64,000 nucleotides of DNA, from contig OZ024719.1 of assembly GCA_964016875.1 (NCBI GenBank), positions 64,613,224-64,677,223 on the forward strand. Direction: 5' to 3'. Origin of the DNA: Fallopia convolvulus (taxonomy: Eukaryota; Streptophyta; Magnoliopsida; Caryophyllales; Polygonaceae). The first letter of the stretch is position 1; each line of letters starts with the position of its first letter. Below are positions 10,382-22,845 of this stretch, piece after piece. The notes under the pieces are model-generated. The model searched no databases. It saw nothing but the letters and a program-made list of their open reading frames with translations, and was not told the origin of the DNA. The position numbers and the translations under genes are program-made.

Positions 10382-13300
10382 ATGGATTCACAATCAGGAA
10401 GTGGAGGATTGACCTCTTACATTGAAGGGATAATTGAAGGTTCTGACCATACAGGTAAATCTGAAATCATGACTACATTGTATTAGAGCCATTTTACCTA
10501 GGCAGATATTTCTTGTATATAGTTTTCTCAATTGAATTATGCTTTTCCCTCTGAGAAGCTGCATTTGATGTCTAAGTCTAATACTTTATTTCTTGCAGAG
10601 ACTTCTGCATATAATGAAGCTGGAAACAGATTCTACGAGATGTTTTGTACAAAGAAAGGCATCCATCATGAAATGGCCAATGTGAAGATTTCAGACTTGA
10701 TGAAGTGGAACAGTTTAGATGTATGTCCTGAACTCAATGGAGATCTGTTCATAAGAGCTAAAAATGTATGTCTCCCTCAATTATTAATTGTTTGAGAATT
10801 TTCTGATTCACTTGACCTTCTTAAAGTGCAGAAGGCTCCTATACAGTTGCTTTTCAGAATGGTAGACAAAGTCTTGGATGAAAGCGTTGAGAGAAAGAAT
10901 GGGGATGTACCTCATGTATGTTCATGTTCATACTTATGAAGCTTATTCTATTTGTAATTTTGAACTTCAATCTCTAACAGATAATTGTTTTTTCGGCTCA
11001 GCGGGTTGCAAGTCTTCTGAGAAAGCTTGTTCGGGAGATTGAGATTCGACTTTCAAGTCAACAAGACAAAATAAAGAATGTAAACTATCTTTGTCAAGAT
11101 CAAATCTACCTGTGACATTGTTTTGCCATTGTTATAATGGTTTTAATTTGTGGTTTTTCAGCAAAACATTTTGGCCAAATCGCGTGAAGGAAAATACCAA
11201 TCGAAGGTTAGAACATTAGAGACACTTGCAATAGGGGCTAGTGAAGAAAGTCAGGTACATTTCAATTATAGACGAGTTTAATAGAGTTTTCACCTTTACT
11301 TTATCTTCAACCTGAGCTTTTCTGAATTGTAGGTGGTCACCAATAAGCTTCGAAAGATAAAGGTGAGCTAATGCTCTTTAGCTTGGTTTGTATAGGAGAT
11401 TATTGTTGCTTGGCTATTTGTAGAATCAAATTGCTAGCTATTTTGTAATGAAATATAAGGTTCAAGTATATGTTTCTTCTATTGATTGTGATTTAACAAA
11501 TCATTGTTTATGCTTTTTCTACCAAAAAAAATCATTGTTTATGCTTTTCTTCTTTTGATGGCTTCCCTGATGTTCTCTCCATAGAATGTGAATGAAGAAC
11601 TAACATGATGAAAGAGTTAAGGATTTTGCTTGATATGTTATTTTTTATGAAAGATATTTAGCATATTAGTTTAATTTTGGGAATTTTTCTTCAGACTGAG
11701 AAGACAAAGTTGGAAGAGAAGAGAAGACGAGGTGAACAAGATGCAGCTAAACTGATGAAAGAGTTAGATGAGCGAGATGCTGAAATTATGTCACTGAAGC
11801 AAGACATGGAAGAAGCAAAAACTTTATATGAGAACAACTGTTTGGAACTAGAATACAAAATGAATGACACTATAGCTGATCTTCAAAAGGAGATAGACGA
11901 CCTCAATTGCCTTTTGGAAGATTCCAAGAGCAAGATGAAAGAGCTAGAGGAGTTCTCTGAGATTCAGATAAAGAGATTTAAGAAAAAAGAAATCTGTTAC
12001 CAGAACTTCATAGATTCTCAATTCACTTTACTCCAGGTTTGACAAATTTCATGTTCTGAAATTTTGTATAGCTATAAGTTGCAAAGTGATCTTTAACCCT
12101 TTGACAAACAATGCTAGGATCTGCGTCGGGACTTGGAATCTATAAAGAAAGAAGTTATAAGGAAATTGAAACTCTACCCAGTTGAATTCCAAAACTTAGG
12201 TTGATTCTATTCCATAAATCTTCTTTTTTCATGCAATGTGATGCACTGTCTCAGCATTGATCTTCAAATTGGCAGGTTTAGGCTTAAAGGAATTGGTGGA
12301 TGCAGCCGAAAGTTATCACAGGGTTTTCTCTGAAAACCGAAGGTTGTACAATGAGGTTCAGGATCTGAAAGGTAGAATTCTTATAAAAAAATGATCTTAT
12401 GATTTGTAGTTTTGCACATTTCAACTAACCCTTCTCTATGCATATTTGACAGGCAATATTAGAGTTTATTGTCGGATAAGACCGTTTCTTCCAGGACAGA
12501 GTGAGACGCAGACGACTATAGAGTACATTGGTGAGAATGGAGAGTTGGTTGTTACAAATCCATTGAAACAAGGAAAAGATACGCGTAGGCCATTCAAGTT
12601 CAACAAGGTCTTTGCTCAAACAGCTAGTCAAGGTTTTCAAAAACAAGATTTTTCACGTTATTATAATACTGTTCTACTATTATTCAGCTAGTTTCATGTA
12701 AACTAGTGATTCCTTTTTTCTGAAATAATTTAAATGTTATATATTTTTATGCTGCAATTTCAGAGGAGGTATTTATGGATACTCAACCCTTAATCCGATC
12801 TGTTCTTGATGGGTATGATGTATGTATTTTCGCCTATGGTCAAACTGGTTCAGGGAAGACTTATACAATGGTTTGTGCCCCTTTGATCTCTCTATAAGTA
12901 TTGTTTCTAGTCCTTACAAGAGTTAATTATATCAGTTTCTTATATCATGACTGCTCTTTTATTTAAATTCTCTAGAGTGGTCCTGATGTATCTTCTCAAA
13001 AGGATTGGGGAGTTAATTACCGAGCTTTGCACGACCTTTTCCATATCTCACAGAGTAGAAAAACTTCCATCTTGTATGAGGTTGGAGTTCAAATGGTTGA
13101 AATTTATAATGAGCAAGTACGTGATCTACTTGCGAGCGATGGACCTCACAAGAAATATCCTTTTTATTTTTGTTCTCATATGAAATTATTTGTTTCCTCT
13201 CATCTTACTATTCATTTGGTGAATGTTTTTCATATTTCTCTTGTTTGGTACCAACAATAAAAAACTAGCATTGCCTTTTCAGTTTATACTTGCATTGTTT

Positions 13301-15424
13301 CTTTAACTTGCAAATAAACTAGGAATTTGGAGTTCTTCACATCCCAATGGCTTGGCTGTCCCAGAAGCAAGCATGCACTCCGTTCGATCAACCAATGATG
13401 TTATGGAATTAATGAATTTGGGATTGATGAATAGAGCCGTTGGTGCAACAGCTTCAAATGAAAGTAGCAGTCGATCTCACAGGTTGCATTTTCTATCCAT
13501 TTTACTTAATGCAACAAGTTTGTTCCATGGCATGATTCTCACTTCCTATTTAATTCAACTACTGCAGCATTCTGACTGTTCATGTTCGTGGGCTGGATTT
13601 AAAGAGCAACTCGGCTCTTCGTGGCTGTCTCCATTTAGTGGATCTTGCTGGGAGTGAGAGGGTTGACAAAACTGAAGCAACTGGTGATAGACTAAGGGAG
13701 GCACAACATATAAACAAATCCCTCTCTGCATTGGGTGATGTAATCTTTGCTCTTGCACACAAGAATTCCCATGTGCCTTACAGAAATAGCAAGCTTACTC
13801 AGGTTCTACAAAGCTCTCTTGGTACATGACCAGTCCCTTGTTCATTTTAATACTCTTGGATCAAAAGTTGAATTTTTTTTTTTGGTATTCAAGTAGTGCA
13901 TGTATTCTTGGATGTAGGTGGTCAAGCGAAGACATTAATGTTTGTGCAGCTTAACCCGGATATTGAGTCCTATTATGAAACAATAAGTACTCTAAAGTTT
14001 GCAGAGAGGGTCTCTGGAGTAGAGTTGGGCGCTGCACGAAGTAACAAAGAGGGAAAAGACATAAGAGAGCTCATGGAACAGGTTTATTTTTCTTTCCCTT
14101 ACTTGATCTAGATGTTTTTCATATCATACAACAAACAATTGGTGCCCCCAAGTCATTAATAAAAAATTTAAAAGTTGAATGCATCAATAAGTATGAAAGT
14201 TGCTGAATATCTTCTAATAGATAATTCAGGAATAGAGAAGTTAGCACTTAAGATTCAGAAGGTTTTGTTACAGAACCAAAATTACCCCATTCAAAGCATT
14301 AGATCATCTTTTTGTCACATTTATCTGCATTTTGTGTTCTCTCATATTTTTTCAACCAATATTTGGGCCCCTTGTGTAGGTATCTTCCTTGAAGGAGGCT
14401 ATTCAAAGAAAAGATGAGGAAATTGAGCGTATTCGGTTAATCAAAATCAATAATCCGAGTGTTGAAAGGCGTAGCTTGAGTGCAATAAGGGGCAGTATCA
14501 CTTCATCCCCATCATGTTCACCAAGGAGTCAGTCAGTAGGACCAAAGCGACAACCACACACTTTGTCAGGAATGAGAAGCAGCTCAGTTCATCCCAGAAG
14601 AAGAACTGCCTCTTCCTATCAAGATCATTGCTCAGAACATGGTTGGAAGCGTATGGAAGCTAGCCCTCAACGCTCAATGGCTGGAATAAGAACCCAAAAG
14701 GAACCTGAATTGGCTCCAAACAATAATAAAGATGATGTAGACTTGATTGGGTTTGGAGAGGCTGATTCTGAGGAAAGATTGAGTGACATTTCTGATAGCG
14801 GCCTTTCTATGGGCACTGAAACTGATGGCTCAATGGGTAGTGTAGTGGAGTATACTCTTTTCCCTGAGGCGACGACAAAATCAGCAGAAATCAATGACAA
14901 GTAAGCGTTTTCAATAGTTTTATGGCCCGTAGATAAAAATTTCCATTAATGTATCATGGCATTGAAGTAGACTAGATTGATTTTCTTTTCTTTTCTATTT
15001 CCTTATAGTTTGCAACAAATGGACCCTTAATGTGTAATATATTTGTCCATATTCATGTGATCTTCTGTATTGCCTGACTTTATGTTTTGTTTTGGGAATT
15101 TGCAGGCCAAGTTTACCATCTAAGCTCCCCAAGCCTCCTCCAGTGAAACAGGATTCATCCAATTCCTCTCAATCAGCAACTCCCAAGACATCCGTAAAAT
15201 CCGCATCAAGTAAGCCATAGATAGATTAATTCTTTAGCTTACATTCTTGATCTTTCTACATGATTATTCATTTACTTGAGTGTGTTAATTTCAGTTCATA
15301 TATCTGTACTAACCTAATACCACAATCAATCTTTTTTCTTCCAGGCTCCAAGAAACCTCCAATTGTCAACAGCTTGTCAGCAACGAGACCCAAGATGAAG
15401 CCTGTTATTAGAAGATGGCAATGA
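10382..15424 (+). CDS. Kinesin-14 family motor protein (KIN-14), 932 aa
   Basis: Eighteen exons join in frame: 10382-10454, 10599-10765, 10832-10915, 11002-11079, 11162-11254, 11333-11362, 11695-12036, 12118-12199, 12276-12371, 12453-12632, 12764-12870, 12976-13154, 13318-13482, 13568-13821, 13918-14081, 14380-14900, 15106-15209, 15345-15424. Residues ~100-347 are charged coiled coil. The motor domain runs from about 349 (neck junction GNIRVYCRIRPF) to about 690, with P-loop GQTGSGKT (434-441), switch I NESSSRSH (551-558) and switch II DLAGSE (584-589). The neck-before-motor order places it in the minus-end-directed kinesin-14 class. The Ser/Pro-rich tail ends RPKMKPVIRRWQ. It resembles CH-domain KIN-14 proteins, but no calponin-homology domain is visible before the coiled coil. 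One intron (13155-13317) is U12-type. Confidence 0.9.
13155..13317 (+). other. U12-type (minor spliceosome) intron of the kinesin gene
   Basis: The intron opens with ATATCCTTTTT directly after AAGAA, the consensus 5' site of U12 AT-AC introns. A U12 branch-point match, TTTCTTTAAC, lies at 13298-13307. The acceptor that keeps the conserved KIN-14 frame (Lys-Lys-Leu-Gly-Ile-Trp) follows AATAA at 13317, 11 bases past the branch adenosine, giving AT-AA borders. The nearer AC (13319) and AG (13322) borders would shift the frame. An AG at 13335 keeps the frame but lies far from the branch point and drops several residues. The 5' site is secure; the exact 3' border is inferred from the frame. Confidence 0.75.
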
Positions 15425-16048
15425 TTTCAGTAGGCCTTTTTTACTGAGTCATTTCAGCTTTTGATATATCTAATCTGTAGCCTAGTGTTTGTTTGGTGTG
15501 AGAATGCTGTTGGTGTAAAGGCGTTGTTATGGTTTTTCTTAAGAATGGTTTTGCATTGAAGAGAAGGAAAGAAAGAGCAAAGTTGCATTTGTGTACCTAT
15601 CTGATCATGTAATAGGCAGAGTAATAAGCAAAATTTGAGTACTTGCCAATACCACAGATTTGCAGAATTTAATTGTTAGAAGAAATATGTGTCTTGGACC
15701 ATTTTGCTGGTGTTGTATCACGCTAATCTCACATTTTTTTATGGCCTTTCCGACCAACAATTTTATATTATTTATTTAATGAATAATTTGGAGAAAACAT
15801 TGGATATGTTTCCGAACAAATCATTTTTGTAAACACGTCTTGTTATTTTAATTAAGAAAGTAGATTTATCTTATGGCAAAACAAAAAGTAGTGGTATTAC
15901 AGGTGTTTTCTCTAAAATGAGCAGTTTAGCATCATTCTACTTTCAAGCGCTCCATCAAAACTAATCTGCAGAAGCTACCAAAGTACTAATTAAGACACAA
16001 CATATAGTATATATTATATTTATGGAAGGTAATTGAAGTACCAACAAA
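15425..16048. other. Kinesin 3' UTR and AT-rich spacer before the tRNA genes
   Basis: The first ~250 bases after the stop are probably 3' UTR. The remainder is AT-rich with no gene. Confidence 0.55.
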
Positions 16049-16120
16049 GTCGTTGTAGTATAGTGGTAAGTATTCCCGCCTGTCACGCGGGTGACCCGGG
16101 TTCGATCCCCGGCAACGGCG
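16049..16120 (+). tRNA. tRNA-Asp (GTC)
   Basis: The 72-nt sequence folds as a cloverleaf: a 7-bp acceptor stem beginning GTCGTTG, anticodon stem CCCGC/GCGGG with loop CTGTCAC (anticodon GTC at 16082-16084), and a T arm with GGTTCGATCCC. Box A and box B promoter elements lie within the gene. No intron is present and CCA is not encoded. A run of nine T follows immediately. The same 72 bases occur on the minus strand at 17013-17084. Confidence 0.97.
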
Positions 16121-16129
16121 TTTTTTTTT
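16121..16129 (+). terminator. RNA polymerase III terminator (T run) of tRNA-Asp
   Basis: Nine consecutive T directly after the last base of the tRNA, the normal pol III stop signal. Confidence 0.8.
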
Positions 16130-16619
16130 CCTTTTTGAAGTCTCTTTTATTCACCTGATTAAGTTCAAATCATACATTGTCTTTGTCATGAAGGGCATCT
16201 CATCAAATCTGAAACTTGGAGATTAATCTGAATTAACCCCGTAGCTCGAGCATCCATTTTCTTTGAAATTGGACAATTCCAAGTACAACAGATGTAAAAG
16301 TTCAGCTAAATAAACAGAACTTTTATTCTTTTGCTTCAACAGATGTATGTTAGCCATTACATTTTACAGAATCTACTTCTCCCACTCAGTATAAACACTT
16401 AAACATAAACATGTAGGAAATGAAGTGGGGGGAAAAAAATCATGTGTATGGCAATGTCTGACTGCATTAACAGTAACTCAAAGTGTCTTGTAATGTATAT
16501 TTGCATCAATTATATCCCACAGTCTTTGTTACAATGAATTTGTAATGGTTTTATATTGAAAGATCAAATTCAGATTTGTATTAGAAAGTAGTAGCATTAA
16601 ACTAACCTAAAGATCAATT
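16130..16619. other. Spacer between tRNA genes
   Basis: AT-rich, no gene or repeat recognised. Confidence 0.6.
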
Positions 16620-16693
16620 GTCTGGGTGGTGTAGTTGGTTATCACGCTAGTCTCACACACTAGAGGTCCCCAGTTCGAACCTGGGCTCAGACA
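16620..16693 (+). tRNA. tRNA-Val (CAC)
   Basis: A 74-nt cloverleaf with acceptor stem GTCTGGG/CTCAGAC, discriminator A, anticodon stem CTAGT/ACTAG and loop CTCACAC (anticodon CAC at 16654-16656). The T arm contains AGTTCGAAC. There is no intron. A T6 run at 16706-16711 can serve as terminator. It lies between two identical tRNA-Asp genes of opposite orientation. Confidence 0.96.
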
Positions 16694-17003
16694 TTTGTGA
16701 ACTACTTTTTTGTTTCAGTTATGTAAAAATATGAGTTGAACAAATCTTTATGTTTCAGTTATACTACTATTTTTTTTCAATTGTGTTTTAGTTAATCCAA
16801 ACCGCGTCATTTTGATCATAACAAGAAAAAGGAGAGAAATTTATGAGCATTTTCTGCAGTACAAATATAGAAACAATAACTTCCAAGTCAAATGAGAAAG
16901 GCTTTAACTATCCACCATCTGTTTAAGCCTAAGATAAACAAGCTAAAACTGAAGGACTGAATTGCAGTATAACTATAGAAGGTTTTGAGAAGATGAAAGT
17001 TGG

Positions 17004-17012
17004 AAAAAAAAA
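17004..17012 (-). terminator. RNA polymerase III terminator (T run) of the minus-strand tRNA-Asp
   Basis: Nine A on the plus strand, i.e. nine T on the transcribed orientation, adjoin the 3' end of the tRNA at 17013. Confidence 0.8.
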
Positions 17013-17084
17013 CGCCGTTGCCGGGGATCGAACCCGGGTCACCCGCGTGACAGGCGGGAATACTTACCACTATACTACAACGAC
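17013..17084 (-). tRNA. tRNA-Asp (GTC), minus strand
   Basis: The reverse complement is identical over all 72 bases to the tRNA-Asp at 16049-16120, with the GTC anticodon at 17051-17049. The two genes converge towards each other about 900 bases apart, with tRNA-Val between them. Flanking similarity is limited to AACAAA upstream and the T run downstream. Confidence 0.97.
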
Positions 17085-17604
17085 TTTGTTAATATTTTTA
17101 TAAGAAAGTAGTATAGCTTCATCGTTTGAGGCAAAAAGAGGCTTATGTATCACAGTACACAGTACACTTTTTATCATGTTTTTAACTTAATAACGACATT
17201 GTAAGTAAACAAATACCTTGTGAACATGAGATCAACACAACTGCTGAAGAGTTTCTATATAAAAGCTGCAACATGGAACATCAGTCTGAAGTTTGGTAGC
17301 AATTTTCATTCTTATTATTGGAGAGTTCCAAGCACAAGAAAATAATTTCTAAGCTAATGTACTAACCATCTCCTTCTTTGGCTCCACCACATGTATCTTA
17401 AGCCTGCTATTTTTTTTTATATAAAGAAACCCTTTACATTACATAATCTACTTCTCCCGTCCTATATAAACATTGTCACAACTCAAACAATTCCCATGAT
17501 GAATCTTACTTTTTGGAGCATCTAACTACATCAACTACGTGATATTGTGAACAAGTTTGATCTTGATCACAAAACCCAAAGTGAAAAAAAAGGAGAATCT
17601 TGCT
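17085..17604. other. Spacer and probable 3' UTR of the DUF3527 gene
   Basis: AT-rich, no supported coding frame. A short CAGTACACAGTACAC repeat lies near 17155. The part next to 17605 is likely 3' UTR of the minus-strand gene. Confidence 0.5.
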
Positions 17605-19810
17605 TTACACCCGAGCAATAGGGGAAAAGGGCGGGTTAAGCATGAAAGAAGAAGGTTGATCTTCAGCTTCTCTTATCATCTTTTCCTTTTCCTTCTCTTC
17701 TGTGACTGCCTCTATTAACAGTTTAACTTCATCCTCAACAAACGCTTTCATGGCGCTACATTGCAAGAGTTGCCTGTGCTTTTCTTGGTCCACCTCAGAG
17801 GAAGCTTCTGCTGTATGCAGGATTGCAACACAAATGCCAAGTGTTTGTAATGCAGATAGCTGCGCGTGGAAATCAACCGAATATTGCCCCTTTTGAGTCA
17901 ACTTTATGCTCAATGCACGAGTTTGCTCCTTTGCACCCTATTGACACAACAAGAAATCAACAATTAAGACTACCGTTGTCACTTGAGTGATGAAGGCCAA
18001 GGTCCCATTCGGATAACCAAGGATAATGCATTATATTTCAACACATGATAACACATTATCCTTGGTGATCCATACGGACCCTTAATATGATTTTCATTTC
18101 TCTACATGAGCATACCTGAAAATATAGAGAAAAAGGTTGGTCACCCTGAAGAAGTGAATGATACTCTTCTTTGCATCGGGTTCTTAAGTTGTTAAGAACA
18201 TTAAGAGAACAAGCCATATCCCAACCACCACAGTCACAGCCTCCTCCTAAACGCCACCTGTCAAGCAACGGTGAAGGCCCTCTACTTTCACATGATGGTA
18301 AGCTATGGTTTCCCAATGGTGTCACTACACAAACCCTTGTGCTAGTGCAATTATCAGTGTTACCTTTTAATTTTTGTTCTCCAAAAGACAAATCAAGTAG
18401 GTTTGAGGTTTCTCTCTTCTTAAACGGGACTTGAATAACCACAGCTGCAATTTCATGGCTTGGATGCAAATCTGCCGCTGCACAAGGAACCAAGAGGTCC
18501 AAGCTGCCATTTTCAAAAGCTTTAGCAGCCTGAATTTTGAGCTTGATAGGATCAATCAATCCTTCATTTGAAGCATGGGCTTCAACAACATCAGATCCTT
18601 CAGATGCAAAGCTGTTTCTCGCGTGCATTATGTCATATAAGACAAATTCTGTCATCATCAAGTTACTAAAAGATCCACCTTTGATTTGCTCTGAACATAG
18701 ATGACATGAAACCTGCATCTGACCAACCATGGGAGGAAGAGAGTCTTTGCTACTATACATAGCTCCCTTTCCACTTGCATTACTCCTTTTTCTGCTTGGA
18801 ATAGAGTGAAATGAGCACACCCAATTGAGTGCATCTTCTGTTTTCCATGTTTTGGCCACCAAAACATTTTCTGAGTGACCCAAAGACAACTCAAAGTAAG
18901 ATACTCCATTTTTGTGTTCCAACTTTAGATCACCATGTAAATGAGCTGGTGAAGATGGAGAAGTCGCACTAGAGAAATCACGCAACAATGACTTTTCAAG
19001 GGTCTTGTTCTTCCCACTACTTGTTAATCCTGGAGAAGATCTAATTACACCATTCTCCAACTTGGAACTGGCAGGAGTTTGGTGAGACTTTGACTTGGTT
19101 ACTGGATCAAGCATTTTCTTGATAGGTGTAAACCGAGACACTGAGCTAACTTTGGAGACGTTGCTGTGAGAGTGAGTTGGTGAATGAGGCAAGGCAAGCT
19201 TAGAAGACAAAGACTTCAACAAGATCTGATTGTCATTTTCTTTGAGTATGTTAGCACTGCTTGAAGGGCCAACACATGCAAGGGATTTGAACTTGGAATT
19301 CTGCATAAAATCTCTCTCAGCTGGCTTAGAAGTGTTATTTTCCCTTATATCAAACTTCACATGGTTTGAATTTCTTGAAGAAGGCTCTTCTTCTTGCTGT
19401 TCTTCCTCATCTGAGCCACAAATGGAATCAAGAAGGCTGAAAGAGAATGGGGAGCTTCCACTAAGCGAAAGCTCAATCTTTTTTCTTCCTCCAATATCAT
19501 CAGGCTTCTTGAAAGATCTTCTTTCTTTGGAGCTTTGATAAACTGAACCCCTTTTGAGCACTTCCCTATCAATTGCAAGCTCATTATTTTGTGTTGGAAG
19601 GGTCTTACATGAAACGCTACGGTGATAATTGCGAAATTTGATCTCCTTGAAGCCTGCTTCCAAGCTCATTCGACTGTCTCTTGAACTGGACTTGGATTTT
19701 CTACTCTTGTTTTCATGCTTAGCATGATGATGAGGAGACTGGAGCACAGTTCTAGGACTCTGATCCACTTTGCAGTATTTTTCAAAGTCCAAATCCATTC
19801 CTATGCCCAT
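17605..19810 (-). CDS. DUF3527 domain protein
   Basis: Two coding exons on the minus strand, 19810-18116 and 17937-17605, joined at CAG|GTATGC and AATAG|GGTGCA, give 675 residues with an intact frame. The N-terminal ~280 residues are Ser/Lys-rich and low complexity, with an acidic EEEQQEEE patch. The conserved part begins around HKNGVSYFELSLG and includes NVLVAKTWK, a Cys-His stretch (CHLC), VPFKKRET and a Gly/Cys-rich GGGCDCGGWDMAC motif. This pattern is that of the plant DUF3527 family from memory. No catalytic residues are known for the family and I give it no function. The leader appears to contain an intron, with an acceptor at about 19828 and a CT-rich upstream leader near 20440-20690. 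Confidence 0.8.
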
Positions 19811-21590
19811 TTTTTACATGTAGAGTTCTGGAACAATGAAAGAGCAAATAATCAACTTGAATAAGCAGACATGAATATGCTAATTAGAATTGAAGCATGT
19901 AAATTAAAAAAAACAAAAACAGCTTCTGAATTGAATTTCAATTACAATAGAAAATGTAGAAACGCTTTGAGGCCAAATTTATAGTGAAGAACCAATACAA
20001 ATTTGCTGAAACTTATAAGCAAATTCTCAACAAAAAAAGATCTCCACTTGAAAATAATACACAATCTCTACAGCTGACAGGTTGTTCATGATCTGTTTAT
20101 AATACCCAAACAATTTAAACAGCTATGAATTTAACAGCAGAATGTGATTAGAAAAAGAGTTGCCATCTTTATATTCACTTGCATTAGAAGCTAAAAACGG
20201 CAACAGGATACAAGCACTCCAAACAATGCACATTGTACACCGAGTAGATCCCCATTGAAGCAAATTGAAAGAAACACCCAACAAAAGAAACCAGTAAAAA
20301 TCACATCATTTGCTCAAACAATCACTCTGTGTACTCTACTCTGTAGGGTCTTAACTCTCAAGCCATTTTTAAGAAACACCGATAAGAAACAAGAAAACAA
20401 AATACCCAAAAAAGTCACCTCTTTTAACCACATTCAGCTATAGACCCAAATGGGCTCATCTCGCCATTGCTGAGTTTATTGCAAGAGTTGGGTGCGATAG
20501 AAGGACAACCGTGGTCAGAACTCAGAAGCTTATAGAAGCAAACAAACCAGTCATGGCATAAACAGGAGAGAGGTATAGAGAGGGGGCCAAAGCTTGTGCT
20601 AAACAGAGAGAGAAAGATAGAGAGAGCAGCTGAACAAATCAGGCCGTGGCCAGTAAAGTGTCCGTGTTCCCTATGAATCATCATATGCTAATGGTGCAGG
20701 TATTGCATGTTCATTGGGCCTTCCCCCTCTTTTCCACTTTTAATCTTTGAATAAACTTACATGAAACCACCCATAAACTAGGAGAAAAAAATATCCGTAA
20801 TATGATGATAAAAACTTTATAAAACCACCTCTTTCATGGGTTTTATCTTCAATCACAATTTTATTTGAAAAAAAAACATGTTAAAAGGTACATGAATAGG
20901 ACAAAAAGAGGATGCAATGATATAAATTCAAAATGAAAGTTTGTTTTTTCAAAAAAAAAAGGTGTTTTGAGTAGTCATTTGTAAACAAGGCGCACAAAAT
21001 TGTTGGTTCTGTGCAATTTCATTGCAAGGGAGGTTTTGTAAAAATAGTTTACACATAGTTTGGTGCAATTTCTCATATGTGCATTTCTTCTGGTTGGCAA
21101 ATGGCTATTCTTTAAGAGGAGATAAAAACACCATTTTGCCCTCCACCTGGTGCTTTTTAGCACCTAGATCTAAAGGGTAGTATTGGGTTTTGAAGCTACA
21201 GTCCCTTTTAGGGTTCAACAGCAAGAGTTCAAGTGCTCATTATTATTATATTAAAGCCACTGTCAAATTTGATTATCTTAATGGTCTTGGGACTAGCAGG
21301 GAATTATTATTAATACTACTGGAGTATTAGATTAATTAATCATTTTTTTTTCTTCCTTTGTGGAGCAGGATTCTTAATTACTGATGCTTTGACTACAATT
21401 TCAATAGAGGCACTGCAGATCTTGGATGCAAAAAAAAATGACATGTATTTTCCACTAAACAGAATCCATTTTCCCCAGATCTAGTTCTTGCATTGATTCC
21501 ACTTTCAATTAAGCTTTGCCAAAATCTAAGAAACCTGAATTTCAGAATTTCACAAGCTTGCACAAGATCAAAGATTGCCAAGAAAAATGA
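19811..21590. other. Leader region of the DUF3527 gene and intergenic DNA
   Basis: On the minus strand, ATTGTTCCAG just upstream of the start codon is a likely leader acceptor, and a CT-rich tract near 20560-20640 is a likely first leader exon. Beyond about 20700 the sequence is AT-rich with no gene. Confidence 0.4.
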
Positions 21591-21596
21591 TCATGC

Positions 21597-21637
21597 GCAC
21601 AGCACACAGCACACAGCACACAGCACACAGCACACAT
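21597..21637. repeat. Microsatellite-like tandem repeat, 7-bp unit (CACACAG)n
   Basis: About five to six uninterrupted copies of the heptamer CACACAG lie in otherwise AT-rich intergenic DNA. Confidence 0.9.
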
Positions 21638-22845
21638 TACTATATCGCTCTTTACTTTATGGATCTTATTTATTGCTATATCAATTTGCTGTGGTGCAGT
21701 ATATTAAGAATAGGAAAATGGGTATTTATATGGAGATTATATGCTGCAAAAATGGTGACTAAGCATGTGATTAGGGTTTTAAAGACACTATTAGTAGGAT
21801 TTAAGAGGCAAAAATCTCAGAGGGTCGGTTGTCTCTCTCTTACACACATCCAACATTTTAATACCCACAGGCCACAGCAATAAACACCCTTCATATCCGG
21901 TCCCCAATCTCCACCTTTTTCTGATTTTTGTTTTATTCATAGACTCCTAGTATTTTGTGGCGCAAACAAAAATTAAAATTTTAAATACTGGGATTTATGT
22001 ACTCCGTATAATTTGATAAGTTGGTTTTATGATTCCCATGAGTCATGACTGAAGTTGGGCTTACAAGATTGAGGCTTTGTAGTCAATCACCATTTTATTA
22101 TCAAGCCCAATGCTATGTTTCTGTCTGCTTGCTTCTCCCATGTTAAAAAATGGCATTTTCCACCCTTCATTTTATCATGGTTTTGATCAGTAAGCACTAA
22201 ACCCTAAGCATCACATATAAGCCATAATGGTTCATTCTACAACATTTTTCTTCAGGGACAAATGAATAGTTATCATACTCATGTCCTTTTAGTTTCAGAT
22301 GACAAGATAAGACCCGCAAAAACATAAAACTCTTTTAGTGTACATTACTACACAACATGGTACTATGGTAGTGCATTGGGGAGATTTTTAGTTATGGAAT
22401 ACCCAAGGTTCCAACAACTTGAAATCAATTAAGGAAGAAAACAGCCCATCTCATCTCATCTCACATTCTTAAATATGTAGATTCCTCAATAATACGTATG
22501 TTCAGTTCAGCACAATGCCACACCTAACTAAACTTCCCAGCAGGTAACAACCTCAAAACATCAACATGAATTAGATGAAATTGAACCCCCACGATGAAAT
22601 AATCCAACAATATAAATCAAGAATACATCATAAACAAAACAATAACACATACATAATACAGATAATATAACAGTTAAGTTCACCCACATACTTTTAAGGT
22701 TTTTTATATTTCGCCTCAACTGCTCTATCTATCATCTATATCTGCTTTAAGCCCCTAGCTAAACCACATAGTTGGATTTGTTATTTGTACACAGATGGGC
22801 TCTTACAGTTTTATTAGCATCACTAACCCAAGTATTCAGCATCAA
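21638..22845. other. Intergenic, no gene seen
   Basis: AT-rich DNA. The final ~200 bases are probably 3' UTR of the minus-strand AIPP3-like gene. A CATCTCATCTCATCTCA run lies near 22446. Confidence 0.5.

Noticed and set aside
13271..13282. AG acceptor after TTGCCTTTTCAG as the end of the kinesin intron
   Set aside because: Joining there brings an in-frame stop within about 15 codons and loses the conserved sequence.
16888..17070. 60-codon minus-strand frame near 17 kb
   Set aside because: It overlaps the minus-strand tRNA-Asp gene.
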